Assembly (NCBI GenBank): GCA_012064385.1
Contig: QRDG01001914.1
Span: forward strand, 682,001-746,000
Direction of reading: 5' to 3'
DNA length: 64,000 nt
Source of the DNA: Puccinellia tenuiflora
Taxonomy: Eukaryota; Streptophyta; Magnoliopsida; Poales; Poaceae
Shown: positions 9,801-20,110 of the stretch, in pieces
Layout: each line of letters begins with the position of its first letter
Numbering within the stretch: the stretch's first letter is position 1
Notes under the pieces: model-generated
Told to the model about the DNA's origin: nothing
The model's database searches: none
What the model saw: the letters and a program-made list of their open reading frames with translations, nothing else
Translations under genes and position numbers: made by a program

Positions 9801-12800
9801 AGTTTTAAGCTATCCCCCTAAAAGGTGCAAAGCATAAATTTTGAAGCACATTAAGGGCCTGATTAACCATCCATCAGGGGCGGAGCTAGCATGTATTGAT
9901 TGGTGTCAAATGACACCAATGGATTTTTATTACTTACCTTTATAACTGAAGCAATTCTCTTAGAAATACAAAATGACACCGGTAGATTTAGAGGAATGAC
10001 ACCAATGATCGATTTTTCTAGCTTCGCCCCTGCCATCCATTCCACTGCTAATGACATGCTAATACACACATATATGAGTATTTGTTCTGAGCCAGTATCT
10101 TGAGTAGCTCGTGAGCCTTGTGCCCTTTTTATGTCTCTCTTTAAAAGTACTTGCATATAGGGAGTAAAATGTACTTATGCTTGATATTCACTTTTTGAAC
10201 CCCTTTAGGAATGTATGTGTGATGATATTGCAGGTGTTGCACATGGATAGAAATGACTACTATGGTGGAGATTCCACTTCTCTCAACCTTAACCAGGTAA
10301 AGCATGCCCAATGAGTTTATTTCGATGCTTGAGGTTCTAGATGTGTTCAACCATTTCTTCTGAATGATTTTTTTATCATATTGTCAACCAAGGATTTTTG
10401 TTTTGGTATTGAAACAGCTCTGGAAAAAATTTAGAGGGGAAGACAAGCCCCCGGCACATCTAGGCTCGAGCAAAGATTACAATGTAGACATGGTTCCAAA
10501 GGTACTGCAGTCTCCTCCAATCCAAAACTATCTTACAGCGCAGCTATATCACCTATGCTTGCGATGATGAAACAAACAAACCCTCGTGGTGATGCATTGT
10601 TTTTATCTTGATGAGAAACAAATGGAGCTTCTTTATGTGGTAAATGTGGTGATTCACTGATTCAACTGAGTGAAAAATCTCATGTACTCCAGAATTATGT
10701 TTCTAACAGAAAAAAACATCTAAGGTTGTCCAGAATTATGTTTCTTTATTAATTGATTATCGCAAAACATTTCCGTGATCAGTTTATGATGGCAAATGGG
10801 ACATTGGTTCGGACCCTCATTCACACTAGTGTAACCAAGTATTTATCATTCAAAGCTGTTGATGGGAGCTTTGTCTTCAGCAAAGGGAAGGTATAGTCCT
10901 AAGTGTCCTCCCTTTGTTTTTCATCAACATCATATTTCTTATATCTTCCATAAGTTGGATTCTGTAGTCTGATCCTATGCTAGAGGTGCAACTTACTTTG
11001 TTTCTGTCATCATGTTCAATCAGATCCACAAGGTTCCCGCGACTGATATGGAGGCTCTGAAGTCTCCTTTGATGGGCCTTTTTGAAAAGCGCAGAGCAAG
11101 GAACTTCTTCATTTTTGTCCAAGATTACAATGAAGCTGATCCAAAAACACATCAGGGGCTGGACCTTACAGTGGTGACAACTAAAGAATTGATAGCGTGA
11201 GTGCATCAATGGTAGCTGCATTCTGTCCATCTTGCTTTGTCAGTAATATTACTCATAAACGAATTGCAACTCTCCCAAGTCATTGACCCAGTTTGGTCTA
11301 GTGAATCCCAATATTGTTGGAAAGTTCGTATTAGCCCCACAATTATAGTGGTGTCAGGGTAGCACACAATGCTTGGGAACCATGAATATAAACATGGTTT
11401 AGGCAAATCAAGTACGGACATATGAGTTGGTTTCAGTTGCACATTTATAGTATCGTTCTATTCCGGCTTTCAGTTCACTCAGAAAAATTCTTAACGTATG
11501 TTCTATCTCCCCTATTGTGGACCTACTTCAACATAAATTTTTACTTTTAACAATAGTCCTTGGCCTTCAACCTTCCACATGTTGTGAAAGGATATTTTCT
11601 GTGCTTGCTGTTATCCCTTTCTGCAAAAAAATAATCATCTGTTCTCATCTGTGCTTTTTCAGAAAATATGGTTTAAGTGATGATACAGTGGATTTCATTG
11701 GCCATGCGCTTGCTCTCCATAGGGACGATCGCCATCTCAATGAACCAGCACTTGATACTGTGAAAAGGATGAAAGTGAGTCTTGACAAACGCTCTGCTAG
11801 ATGGTCCTTGTTTGTTATTATAACCGTAGTTGTCAATTATTCATTATCCAATTCCTGTAATTATTCTTCCTTTTAGCTGTGCAATTGCTTTGTCTGGTTG
11901 TGCTTTATACACGGATTTCATCACATTTACCATCATTTGCTTTTAGTTATATTCGGAGTCTCTTGCACGTTTTCAAGGGGGCTCGCCGTATATTTATCCA
12001 TTATATGGGCTTGGTGAGCTGCCTCAGGTCAGTCAGTTCAGTTTGCTATTCCTTTATTTTCATACTACAGATACGTGTTATTGAGATGCTCATATACCAC
12101 AATGTTTTCTTACGCCACAGGGTTTTGCACGTCTAAGTGCTGTTTATGGTGGTACTTACATGTTAAGCAAGCCAGAGTGCAAGGTATTATTTGTCACTTG
12201 CCTATTAGTAATCACATAATCTGTATGCAAACAAATCACACTCTTTTTCACCTGTGCCACTTATATTCCATGTAGGTTGAATTCGATATGGAAGGAAAAG
12301 CGTGTGGTGTTACATCCGAAGGTGAAACCGCAAAATGCAAGAAAGTTGTCTGTGATCCTTCGTACTTAACCAACAAGGTGAATATCCTTCTTGCCTGTAT
12401 TCTATTAAGGACTAACACATTGCAACCATATTTAGTCTAGCATTGGTCTTTATCTTCGTTTTGTCTTCCCTTCTTGAGAAGTTCATATTGACTACAACCT
12501 CATGTGTACGTTGCTTCCAAATGATGATGTTTCGCTCATGTTTTCAACAGGTTAGGAAGATCGGCAAAGTTGCACGTGCAATCGCTATTATGAGCCATCC
12601 AATCCCGAATACAAATGAGTCCCACTCAGTCCAGATTATTTTGCCACAGAAACAACTTGGACGCAAGTCAGACATGTGAGGTCCTATCTCAAGCCGAAAC
12701 AGTTCTCACTTGATGAATGGCTATATTTATCGCTCGTCAGTTGATTGAATGGATTATGTGATACTCATTTATGACATGATATTTCTTTTGGTCCTCTCTT

Positions 12801-13500
12801 GTTAGGTATGTCTTTGGTTGCTCATACACTCACAACGTCGCACCAAAAGGAAAGTTCATTGCATTTGTCTCTGCAGAAGCGGAGAGTGATGATATACAGT
12901 CCGAACTGAAGCCTGGCATTGATCTGCTTGGTCCAGTAGATGAGCTGTTTTTTGATATGTATGACAGATATGAACCAGTGAATGAACCATCTCTTGATAA
13001 TTGCTTCATCTCAATGGTAAATTTTACATTATATGCATTGTAACAATCGGTTTCGTTATTTTAGACTGTTGGATGTTTACCACAGTTATTCTCTCTGTAG
13101 AGCTATGATGCTACCACACATTTTGAGACAACTGTGACAGACGTTCTTAACATGTATACAATGATCACCGGAAAGGTAATGTTTCATCTTCATATTCCTT
13201 TCAAAATCTGTAATGCTTCTTTGATAGTAATCTAAGCTAACTACGTGTGTACAACCTATTAGTATCTCCTCTTATTATGGTGTAAGTACCTTTCATGTAC
13301 TTAACTTCTGTTCTTTGAGTGGTTTGCTAAAGAAAAGGGAGTAAATTGATTATGGAATTTGACGGGTAGATAGGTCACAAAAACTGGTGCTGACTAGCTC
13401 TACTTCACATTCTAACTTTATTCTCGATTTCTCATTGCAGGCTATTGATCTCAGCGTCGATTTGAGTGCTGCTAGTGCTGCTGAAGATGAAGAATACTAG
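6899..13500 (+). CDS. GDI: Rab GDP-dissociation inhibitor, copy 2 (complete, 13 exons)
   Basis: Exons: 6899-6985, 10234-10296, 10418-10501, 10783-10890, 11024-11196, 11663-11774, 11947-12027, 12121-12183, 12276-12377, 12551-12675, 12806-13016, 13101-13175, 13441-13500. All introns are GT-AG and all phases join, giving 447 aa, close to the usual length for plant GDI. The N-terminus MDEEYDVIVLGTGLKECIL carries the Rossmann-like GxGLxE motif of the GDI/REP family. Other conserved blocks are MDRNDYYGGDSTSLN, the Rab-binding region around residues 80-110, and YVFGCSYTHNVAPKGKFIAF. The tail is acidic, AAEDEEY. It should bind prenylated GDP-Rabs in the cytosol and recycle them between membranes. Intron 1 (3.25 kb) holds two hAT MITEs; the rest of that intron shows nothing codable. 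No lesion was seen. Confidence 0.97.
8536..9248. mobile_element. hAT-type MITE in GDI intron 1, 713 bp
   Basis: Termini CAAGGATTACGAGTC and GACTCGTAATCCTTG are exact inverted repeats. They are flanked by the 8-bp duplication CGTCCGAT (8528-8535 and 9249-9256). Subterminal regions are full of gactagtc and gtcgac motifs. The middle is a gcagcagcggcggagg simple-sequence stretch, not a gene. Confidence 0.88.
9875..10032. mobile_element. hAT-type MITE in GDI intron 1, 158 bp
   Basis: Ends CAGGGGCGGAGCTAG and TAGCTTCGCCCCTG are inverted repeats. They are flanked by CCATCCAT on both sides (9867-9874 and 10033-10040). The 8-bp duplication and CAGGGGCGGA terminus fit hAT MITEs. It lies about 200 bp upstream of exon 2. 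Confidence 0.9.
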
Positions 13501-13794
13501 ACATAATAATCAAAATCCGGTTACTTGTCCGAGACATACTTGCTCCCAGCCTCCCAGGGGACACCACAGGACAAACCATAGCAAATTGCTTCTCTATTTC
13601 ACGCCCAGATTAAACTTGGCTTTATGGCCATTCTCTTTTGCATGCTTGTGTTGCTAGCAACAATATGAAAAAGTGTTGATTCAAGACGATTGTAATATGG
13701 TGGTTTTGTTTACTACTTCAGTAATTTGTGAATGGCGTAAACAATGAAAATGGTGGTTATGAACTTTGTAGTTTTATGTATGTATCATAACTGT
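13501..13794 (+). other. 3' UTR and flank of GDI copy 2
   Basis: Follows the TAG stop. No further coding sequence. A Stowaway MITE begins at 13797, so the transcript end is probably within about 300 bp of the stop. Confidence 0.5.
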
Positions 13795-13796
13795 TA

Positions 13797-13891
13797 CTCC
13801 CTCCGATTCAAAATAAGTGTCAGGTGATTTAGTACAAACTTTGTACTAGATTAGTACTAAATCTCTGACACTTATTATGGATCGGAGGGAG
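13797..13891. mobile_element. Stowaway MITE, 95 bp
   Basis: CTCCCTCCGATTC at the left and GATCGGAGGGAG at the right, flanked by TA (13795-13796 and 13892-13893). The two halves are near-perfect inverted copies (aagtgtcag against ctgacactt). Confidence 0.92.
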
Positions 13892-13893
13892 TA

Positions 13894-14329
13894 ATTGATT
13901 TTACAAGTCGCGTTTCTTCTTCGAATAACTGTTACCAATCTACTAGTCTGAATCCACATAACTAAAGGAAAAAAAAATCCGATTGAATAATTCCTGGTGG
14001 GTATGTGCAATATCTACTTTTCGTTATATATAATAAAATAAACTACACCATAAGGTCCTTCAAAATTACCGGTGGACATGATTGGCATTTTTCCAAGCAA
14101 ATGCAAGATACACGAACAGGGTCTAATGCTCTGTTTTCAAGTCCAGGACCTCAAACATGAGTAAACGCTCTCCAAAATCTGCTCATCCTCAAATTGACAC
14201 TCCAAATTCTTGTCATGTACCTGCTCTGCTCACCTTTGTTTGAAAGGAAACTAATCAAACAGCCTGTACTCCTGCGATGTTGGTGACCTTGCCAACGTCA
14301 AACTTGGTCGCCTCGGACTTCATGTCGGT
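13894..14329. other. Intergenic, no gene recognised
   Basis: Between the Stowaway MITE and the duplicated F-box gene fragment. No termini or coherent coding sequence found. Confidence 0.4.
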
Positions 14330-14560
14330 GAAGGTGGATTCCTACCAAAGTGCGATGCGGTGTCTGCGACGAGTTTTGGCGGCAGAGTCCTTGACCCTCT
14401 TGGCGCGGCCATGGAGCTTGCGCAGCTCGTACTCGTCCACACAGGTAAAGTTGGAGGTATCTTCAAGTTGAGCTTCCAATTCCAATTTTTTTCTAGCTAT
14501 CTCTTCGTCTTCAAGTTGAGATTCCAGTTCGTTTCCAGGAAACTCGCCCATCCAACAAGG
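14330..14560 (-). pseudogene. Duplicated 3' fragment of the F-box gene
   Basis: About 230 bp closely match 16855-17081, the C-terminal coding part of the F-box gene. On the minus strand it reads MGEFPGNELESQLEDEEIA followed by a coiled-coil-like stretch and ELRKLHGRAKRVKDSA. Compared with the gene it has ten more bases in the region encoding the end, so the two copies finish in different frames. No F-box or upstream part is present, so it is a fragment. Confidence 0.75.
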
Positions 14561-14562
14561 CG

Positions 14563-15259
14563 TTTTTCAAATTGACGGATCATTTTGAATTCATGAAAGT
14601 AATTCAGATTTTGAAAATGGTTCGGATTTGAAAAATGTTCAGATTTTGAAAATATTCAAATTTTAAAAATGTTCAAAATCTGGGAACAAATTTTGATTTC
14701 ACACACAATTAAAAAATCCCAGACATTTTTCATCTAATGGGCCGTCCCTGGAGTGGCGACCGTGCGTGTTTCTTTTTTTGTTTTTGTTTTGGAAGCTTCT
14801 AACCAGATTTTTTTCATGGTTTTTTCTTCTGTTTTTTGTTTCTGTTTTCCTTTTTTTTATTTTTTTTGAAAAATGTTCATATTAAAATGGTCAAATAAAA
14901 AATTTTAAGATTTTGAAAATGTTCGAAATTGAAAAATGTTCACGAACCATTTTCAAATTCAAGAACCATTTTTATAATTGATGAACATTTTTTCGTGAAC
15001 CATTTTTCGGATTCATGAACATTTTTTCGTGAACCATTTTTCAAATTGACGAACCATTTTTAAATTCATGAAAATAATTCCGATTTTGAAAATGATTCAA
15101 ATTTGAAAAATGCTCAAAATTTGAAGAACATTCATATTTGAAAACGTTCAAATTTTAAAATGTTCAAAATTTGGGAGCAATTTTTGATTGCACACACAAT
15201 TAGAAAAACCCAGACGTTTTTCAGCTAATGTGTCGGCGGTGGAATGGCGACCATGCGTG
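14563..15259. repeat. AT-rich block with ~200-bp direct repeats
   Basis: The stretch 14563-14768 is repeated at 15037-15259. Both start ttttcaaattgacg and end near gtggcgaccgtgcgtg or its variant. Between them lie many copies of gaaccattttt and gaacatttttt. This motif-rich AT DNA is typical of subterminal or interior transposon sequence, but no ends were identified. Confidence 0.7.
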
Positions 15260-15469
15260 CGTCGGCTCGCTTGCTGACGCTTAAGGCGCTGATAGGAGAT
15301 CCTGATACTATACTAGGGCCGTCTTTGAATAGATACGCATGGATGAGCAACGTGGAGCTAACGTTGGTTTTTGGTGCACAAATTTTTTGTTGTTGGCTGA
15401 ACGGACTAATATTTCCAATGCGACTTAGTAGTAGAAGCTTCATCTAATCGTTATTCCTCTTGGTATGTC

Positions 15470-15965
15470 ACAAAATATTTGTACTGAGATAATAATCTTC
15501 ATTTTTCTATTTGTTCCCTTTGTTTCTTTATTAAATTATGTATTCGTTGTACTTGGATGAAATTTCAAGTGAACACAAAGTTTAGTTACATAGCAATATT
15601 TTCATTCTATCACTGCCAAAAATTATGAAATTCCGAAATATGATTCGTCCTTGTACTCATTTTCTATTAGATTTTTTCGGGCTCCAAGTAACCTAGGAGC
15701 CAGAACATCTTGATTGTGCCTATCACTCAATGCAAAGGCCGGAGGTACTTCCTCCATTTAGAATAATAAATTAGCACAATGTAAACCTTGCACGGGACAC
15801 TACTATAAAAAACGCACATAACAAACACCACATCACGAAAAGGGTGAAGACACCATGTCAGCGTGCGAGTGCGATGTAGGTTAGTGCTAACTACTAGGCG
15901 ACAATCATAAATCATCTCGACTACCCGCCATCTGTGCTAACTGCCAGGAGACAAATGTAATTTGT
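15470..15965. repeat. ~450-bp dispersed repeat, copy 1
   Basis: Shares a series of blocks with 15975-16420 and 19560-20110, in the same order: gtacttggatgaaatttcaa, ttttcattctatcactgcc, ccaagtaacctaggagcca, acttcctccatttaga, then a CACTA-like CACTACTATAAAAAACGC at 15798 and ctaactactaggcgac. It looks like transposon-derived DNA, perhaps a CACTA terminus with its flank, duplicated in tandem. Confidence 0.7.
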
Positions 15966-15974
15966 TCTTCTTGG

Positions 15975-16420
15975 TCTTGTCAACCGTCAAAATCAATTTA
16001 TACTGAAATGACAATACTCATTCTTTTTTTTTACCTTTTCCATTGTTTTTTGTATTGATTTCTGTATTCGATGTACTTGGGATGACAATTCAAGTGAATA
16101 CAAAGTTGTTAAATTGCAATATTTTCATTCTATCACTGCCTGAAGTTATGAAACTTCGAAATGTGATTTTTCTTTTTTGAAAATTTCAGATTCCAAGTAA
16201 ACCAGCAGCCAAACAACTTAATTGTGTGTATCACTACTCAGAGACCCGAGGCAGTACCTCCATTTAAAAATTAAATTAGCAAAACATAATTTTTCAAACC
16301 ATGCACGAGAATTATATATCACTAGTACAGAAACACGCATAACAAACTGCTCATCGTCTGAAAGGCCGAAGAAAACATGTCAACGTGAGTTATAGGTTAG
16401 CGCTAACTACCAACCGGGCT
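15975..16420. repeat. ~450-bp dispersed repeat, copy 2
   Basis: Immediately follows copy 1 in direct orientation. The corresponding CACTA-like start is CACTAGTACAGAAACACGC at 16320. Substantial divergence suggests an old duplication. Confidence 0.7.
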
Positions 16421-16850
16421 ACTCCCCCTTTCCATTAACTTTCGCAAACGGAAATACAATGTCTTTGAAACACAGAAGGGGACGGGAAAGAGAAAGTGCC
16501 CTCGCACCGATAGGAAACCCGCTGCTAGATGCTCGGCATCGAAACATCCAACTACGGGGCGAAAACCTACCGGCACTAAGACCTACACTAAACAAAGTTC
16601 ATACAACCATTAACCAGCCATACACGGCCACTAACTACTAGGTTAGCGCTAACTACTAGGCGACTACTGTAAATTGTCAAATCGTCACCACTAATGAGCG
16701 TGCGTGATTAACACCCGTCACCAGTGTGGATCGCTAACTTTGAGTCACACATCGCTGATGGGAGGTCACCACTGATGGGTGGACAGACATACAACAGCGA
16801 CGAGCAAAGTACCTCTGAATCAGTGGTGCCTACTAGATCGCTGACGGGCT
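16421..16850. other. Transposon-like DNA beside the F-box gene
   Basis: Contains gttagcgctaactactaggc and related motifs, and cgtcaccactaatgagcg, which resemble the end of repeat copy 3 near 20040-20100. No coherent coding sequence. Confidence 0.45.
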
Positions 16851-18459
16851 TCAGCTTGGTGAACGTGGGTTCCTACCAATTTGCGACGCGGTGTCTGCGA
16901 CGAGTTTTGGCGGCGGAGTCTTGGCACGCCCATGGAGCTTGCGCAGCTCGTACTCGTCTGCACATGTAAAGTCCGAGTTATCTTGAAGTTCAAGTTCCAG
17001 TTCCAATTTTTTAATAGCTATCTCTTGATCTTCAAGTAGAGATTCCAGTTCGTTTCCAGGAAACTCGCCCATCCAACAAGGTGTGTATGCGAAAGATGCG
17101 CCTATCCCTGGGCGGCCGTAATGGTAATCTTCTGGTTGTAAGCTGCCCAAGTCCTGGAAGCTTGAGCTGTTCCAATCATACACCACTCCTCTCGCGATGC
17201 CGAGAACCAAAAATACAATCTCTTTATACGGATGAAAGCCAAGGAAGTCATAGCGTCCACCATAATCCCCTTCAGCATCACCTTGAATGTCAAAAAAGTC
17301 ATCCCCGTCAGAGCTCCACTCAGAATTCTCTTCCACTGGTGCTCTACGGTAGTTAACATCCTGCAGTACCCATGGTGGGCCCATTTGTTCAGCATGGTCC
17401 TCCTCAAACATCTTACGGTGGTTAAGCCGAAGGAAGTTGCGTGCAAAAGTCGTCAGATCGATATCATGCTTTAACACCCATTCTGTTTGATCGCGTGATT
17501 CATCGAGGTGCCAAAGCTGAAGGCCATTCCTGTAATTTTCTTTTGCGCAGTAGACCCCTCTCAGCGATCTCCCCAAATGGTAGTTGGGATAAAGCTCATC
17601 GGCATCTGGTAGTCTGATTACTCTGTACGTGTGATTTGTCAAGGACATTCTGCAAAATTTAAAGAATCGGATAAAGTCATAAAACAAGTTAATAACCGCA
17701 CGACTGAACCGTACACATATTTGTCGAAGACAGAATGAGTACGTACCTCGTAAGATAGCCTTGTTGGCAGTAGACATAGAGCGCGCTTCGCCAGTAGACG
17801 GCATGGTACCCATCATACCATGGATATGAATCCATGTCGGCGACGATCCCTGCAGCCTCCCCTTGCCGGAGAAACGTCTTCTCCTTCCACCGAGCCGACG
17901 TCGATGAAAACACGTGCAGCACGTATGACGCGGGAGGCCACTCCGAGTTAAGCAATGCGTCGTCCGATTCGCCGGCGGCTGGCAGCCGCGGGATCACCAA
18001 AACCTCGTAGTGCGGCGACACGGCGGGGTCGAACGCGAGGTACGCGCACTGGCCGAACCCTGGTATGTGTGGCGGAGGGCGTCGGGGCAGACGCGCCCAC
18101 CGCCGCGTGGCCGGGTTGACCACGTACTCGCGCTCCCCATCGCCGCCGCAGAGCAGGAGCCCATGGCAGTGGTCCGCAACCCTGACGCCGTAGGTGGGAA
18201 GGAATTCGAGCGCCCCTCTGATCGCCGGCACCGTCGAGGGGCGGGAGAAGAACTCCGAGGAGATCTGCCTGTGCGCGCTGTAGTTGATGAAGATCCCGCC
18301 GACCGAGCGCGAGATCAGGTGGCCGCGCAGACGGGCGTCGATGGCGTCGCGCCACGAGGTGCAGACCAGCCGGGACACCGCCAGGACCGACGGTGCGAGG
18401 CGCCGGAGGACCTCCACGAGGACGTCGTCGGGTAGCTCGGCCGCCTCCGCTGCCATCAT
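16851..18459 (-). CDS. F-box protein with C-terminal coiled coil
   Basis: Two exons, 18459-17747 and 17649-16851, joined by a GT-AG intron of phase 2, give 503 aa. I chose the ATG at 18459 (MMAAEAAELPDDV) because the F-box follows at once. An in-frame upstream extension to 18645 looks like 5' UTR. The F-box is at about residues 10-40 (LPDDVLVEVLRRL, then SRLVCTSWRDAI). Next comes an F-box-associated-like region with NPATRRWARLPRRPP and DPAVSPHYEVLVI. Residues about 437-460 (NELESLLEDQEIAIKKLELE) predict a coiled coil. Members of this family act as substrate adaptors of SCF ubiquitin ligases through SKP1; the substrate is unknown. Relative to the fragment at 14330 the last ~20 codons are in another frame, so the C-terminus may be altered. 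Confidence 0.85.
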
Positions 18460-18655
18460 CCGTCCCGTTCGCCGCTCCTTTTCCCCGTTCGCGATCGCGC
18501 AGGATGTATGTATGGGGTTTCGTGGCTGCCTGCAGGTTGTTGCCGATTTATTATATTGGAACGAGAGGAGCAAAACCCTTGGATGTTTTTTCCGAAAAAA
18601 AAAAACCTTGGACGTTTCGGCCCTGAGTTTTTTTTTTGAGAACAACTAGGGCTTA

Positions 18656-18898
18656 CTCGAGTGAGAATTAACTTAATTCTCACTCAGATGATGTCATCCA
18701 GTTGCATGTGCAACTTATGTATACACCATGTGCAACTGAGAAATCTCAGTTGCAACTACGCACAATCCATGTGCAACTGAAGGAAATTTGAGTTGTATAA
18801 ATGACATACCGCACGAATCACGATGCAAATCACGAATCACGATGCAAATCTGACGGGGTTAGAATTAAGTGAGATCTAACTTAATTCTCACTCGAGTG
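18656..18898. mobile_element. Probable MITE with long inverted ends, ~243 bp
   Basis: Left end ACTCGAGTGAGAATTAA and right end TTAATTCTCACTCGAGT are inverted repeats extending about 30 bp. The interior repeats gtgcaactgag-type motifs and has a perfect 19-bp tandem pair (18812-18830 and 18831-18849). A clean target-site duplication could not be assigned. It lies about 200 bp upstream of the F-box start codon. Confidence 0.65.
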
Positions 18899-19559
18899 AG
18901 GAATAGCAAAACCGTTTTTTTTTTTGAGATGGGCCCGGAGTATTTGGAGACGGGGTCAGATCATCGAAGCTGGAGTTCGGTACTTTGAACGGAGATAGAC
19001 ATATGACGTTTTAGAAAGTTAATTTAGCTTCTTATAAACATTTTACAATAAGTTTCGCAAAAAAAACCCGTCTTACATTAAGGAACAGAGATAGTAAGTT
19101 AGTTAGGAATTGGATCAATCTAACTTAGGGATCGTGATATTACTAGTGGAACAACAATTGCATGCAGCTTCTACTAAGTCGATTAGAAATTATTATATTT
19201 CTTAGTTGAGCAAGTAATTAACAACGGCTTGTTAATTCTCAATCGTTTCCAAGACTGTTGGATTGCGTTGTGATTCATGTTAGCCATGAGTCCGAACTGA
19301 AATTTTTTTACTGAAAATATCATAGGCCGTTAGGATTGATTCGTCATTCGTGCTCATGAGTTGTAACATGGGTTGCAACTGACAAAAATATTCTAAAATT
19401 TTCAATTACTTCGTGATTCCTGCTAGTCATAGATTGTAAGTGAGATTCAATGCGATGGCTTCGCCACTTAATTTTTAGTGGGCTTAGAATTAGTCACCCC
19501 CCCCCCCCCCCCCAATTGTGCAACCAAACCAATGTCGCGCATTCATGCATGCGTATCCA
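18899..19559. other. Intergenic DNA with a poly-C tract
   Basis: No gene recognised. A run of 17 C lies at 19497-19513. Repeated gttgcaactga-like motifs echo the adjoining MITE. Confidence 0.4.
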
Positions 19560-20110
19560 TTCAAAGACATCCTAGGTTTGTCAAAATCTATTTATATTGA
19601 AACGATAATATTCTTTTTCTATCTTTTCCCTATTTTTCTTTATTAATTTCTATATTCGCTGTACTTGGGATGACATTTCAAATGATGCCAAATTTAATTA
19701 CATTGCAATATTTTCATTCTATCACTTCCAAAAAATATGAAACTTTGAAATGTGATTTATATTTTTACTCATTTTTCCTTAATAATTCTGGAATCCAAGT
19801 AACCCAGGAGCCAAAACATCTTAATTGTATCTGTCACTTGATGCAGAGATCCTGAGTACTTCCTCCATTTAGAAAATTAAATTAGCAAAATATATGCATT
19901 TTTCAAACCATTCACAAGAATAATCTCACTAAACATGCATAACAAACACCTGCTGAAGACAATATGTCAGCTTGTGATATACGTAGTGTTAACTACTAGG
20001 CGACAACTATAAATTGTCTCCACTACCTGCCATCGGTGTTAACTGACAGGCGACAATTGTAAGTCGTCACCACTAATGGGCGTGATGAACACCCGTCACC
20101 AAGGAGTCGC
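19560..20110. repeat. ~450-bp dispersed repeat, copy 3
   Basis: Same block order as copies 1 and 2 and the same orientation: gtacttgggatgacatttca, ttttcattctatcacttcc, ccaagtaacccaggagcca, acttcctccatttaga, acatgcataacaaacacc, then ctaactactaggcgacaac. With the others it brackets the F-box gene. Confidence 0.7.
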
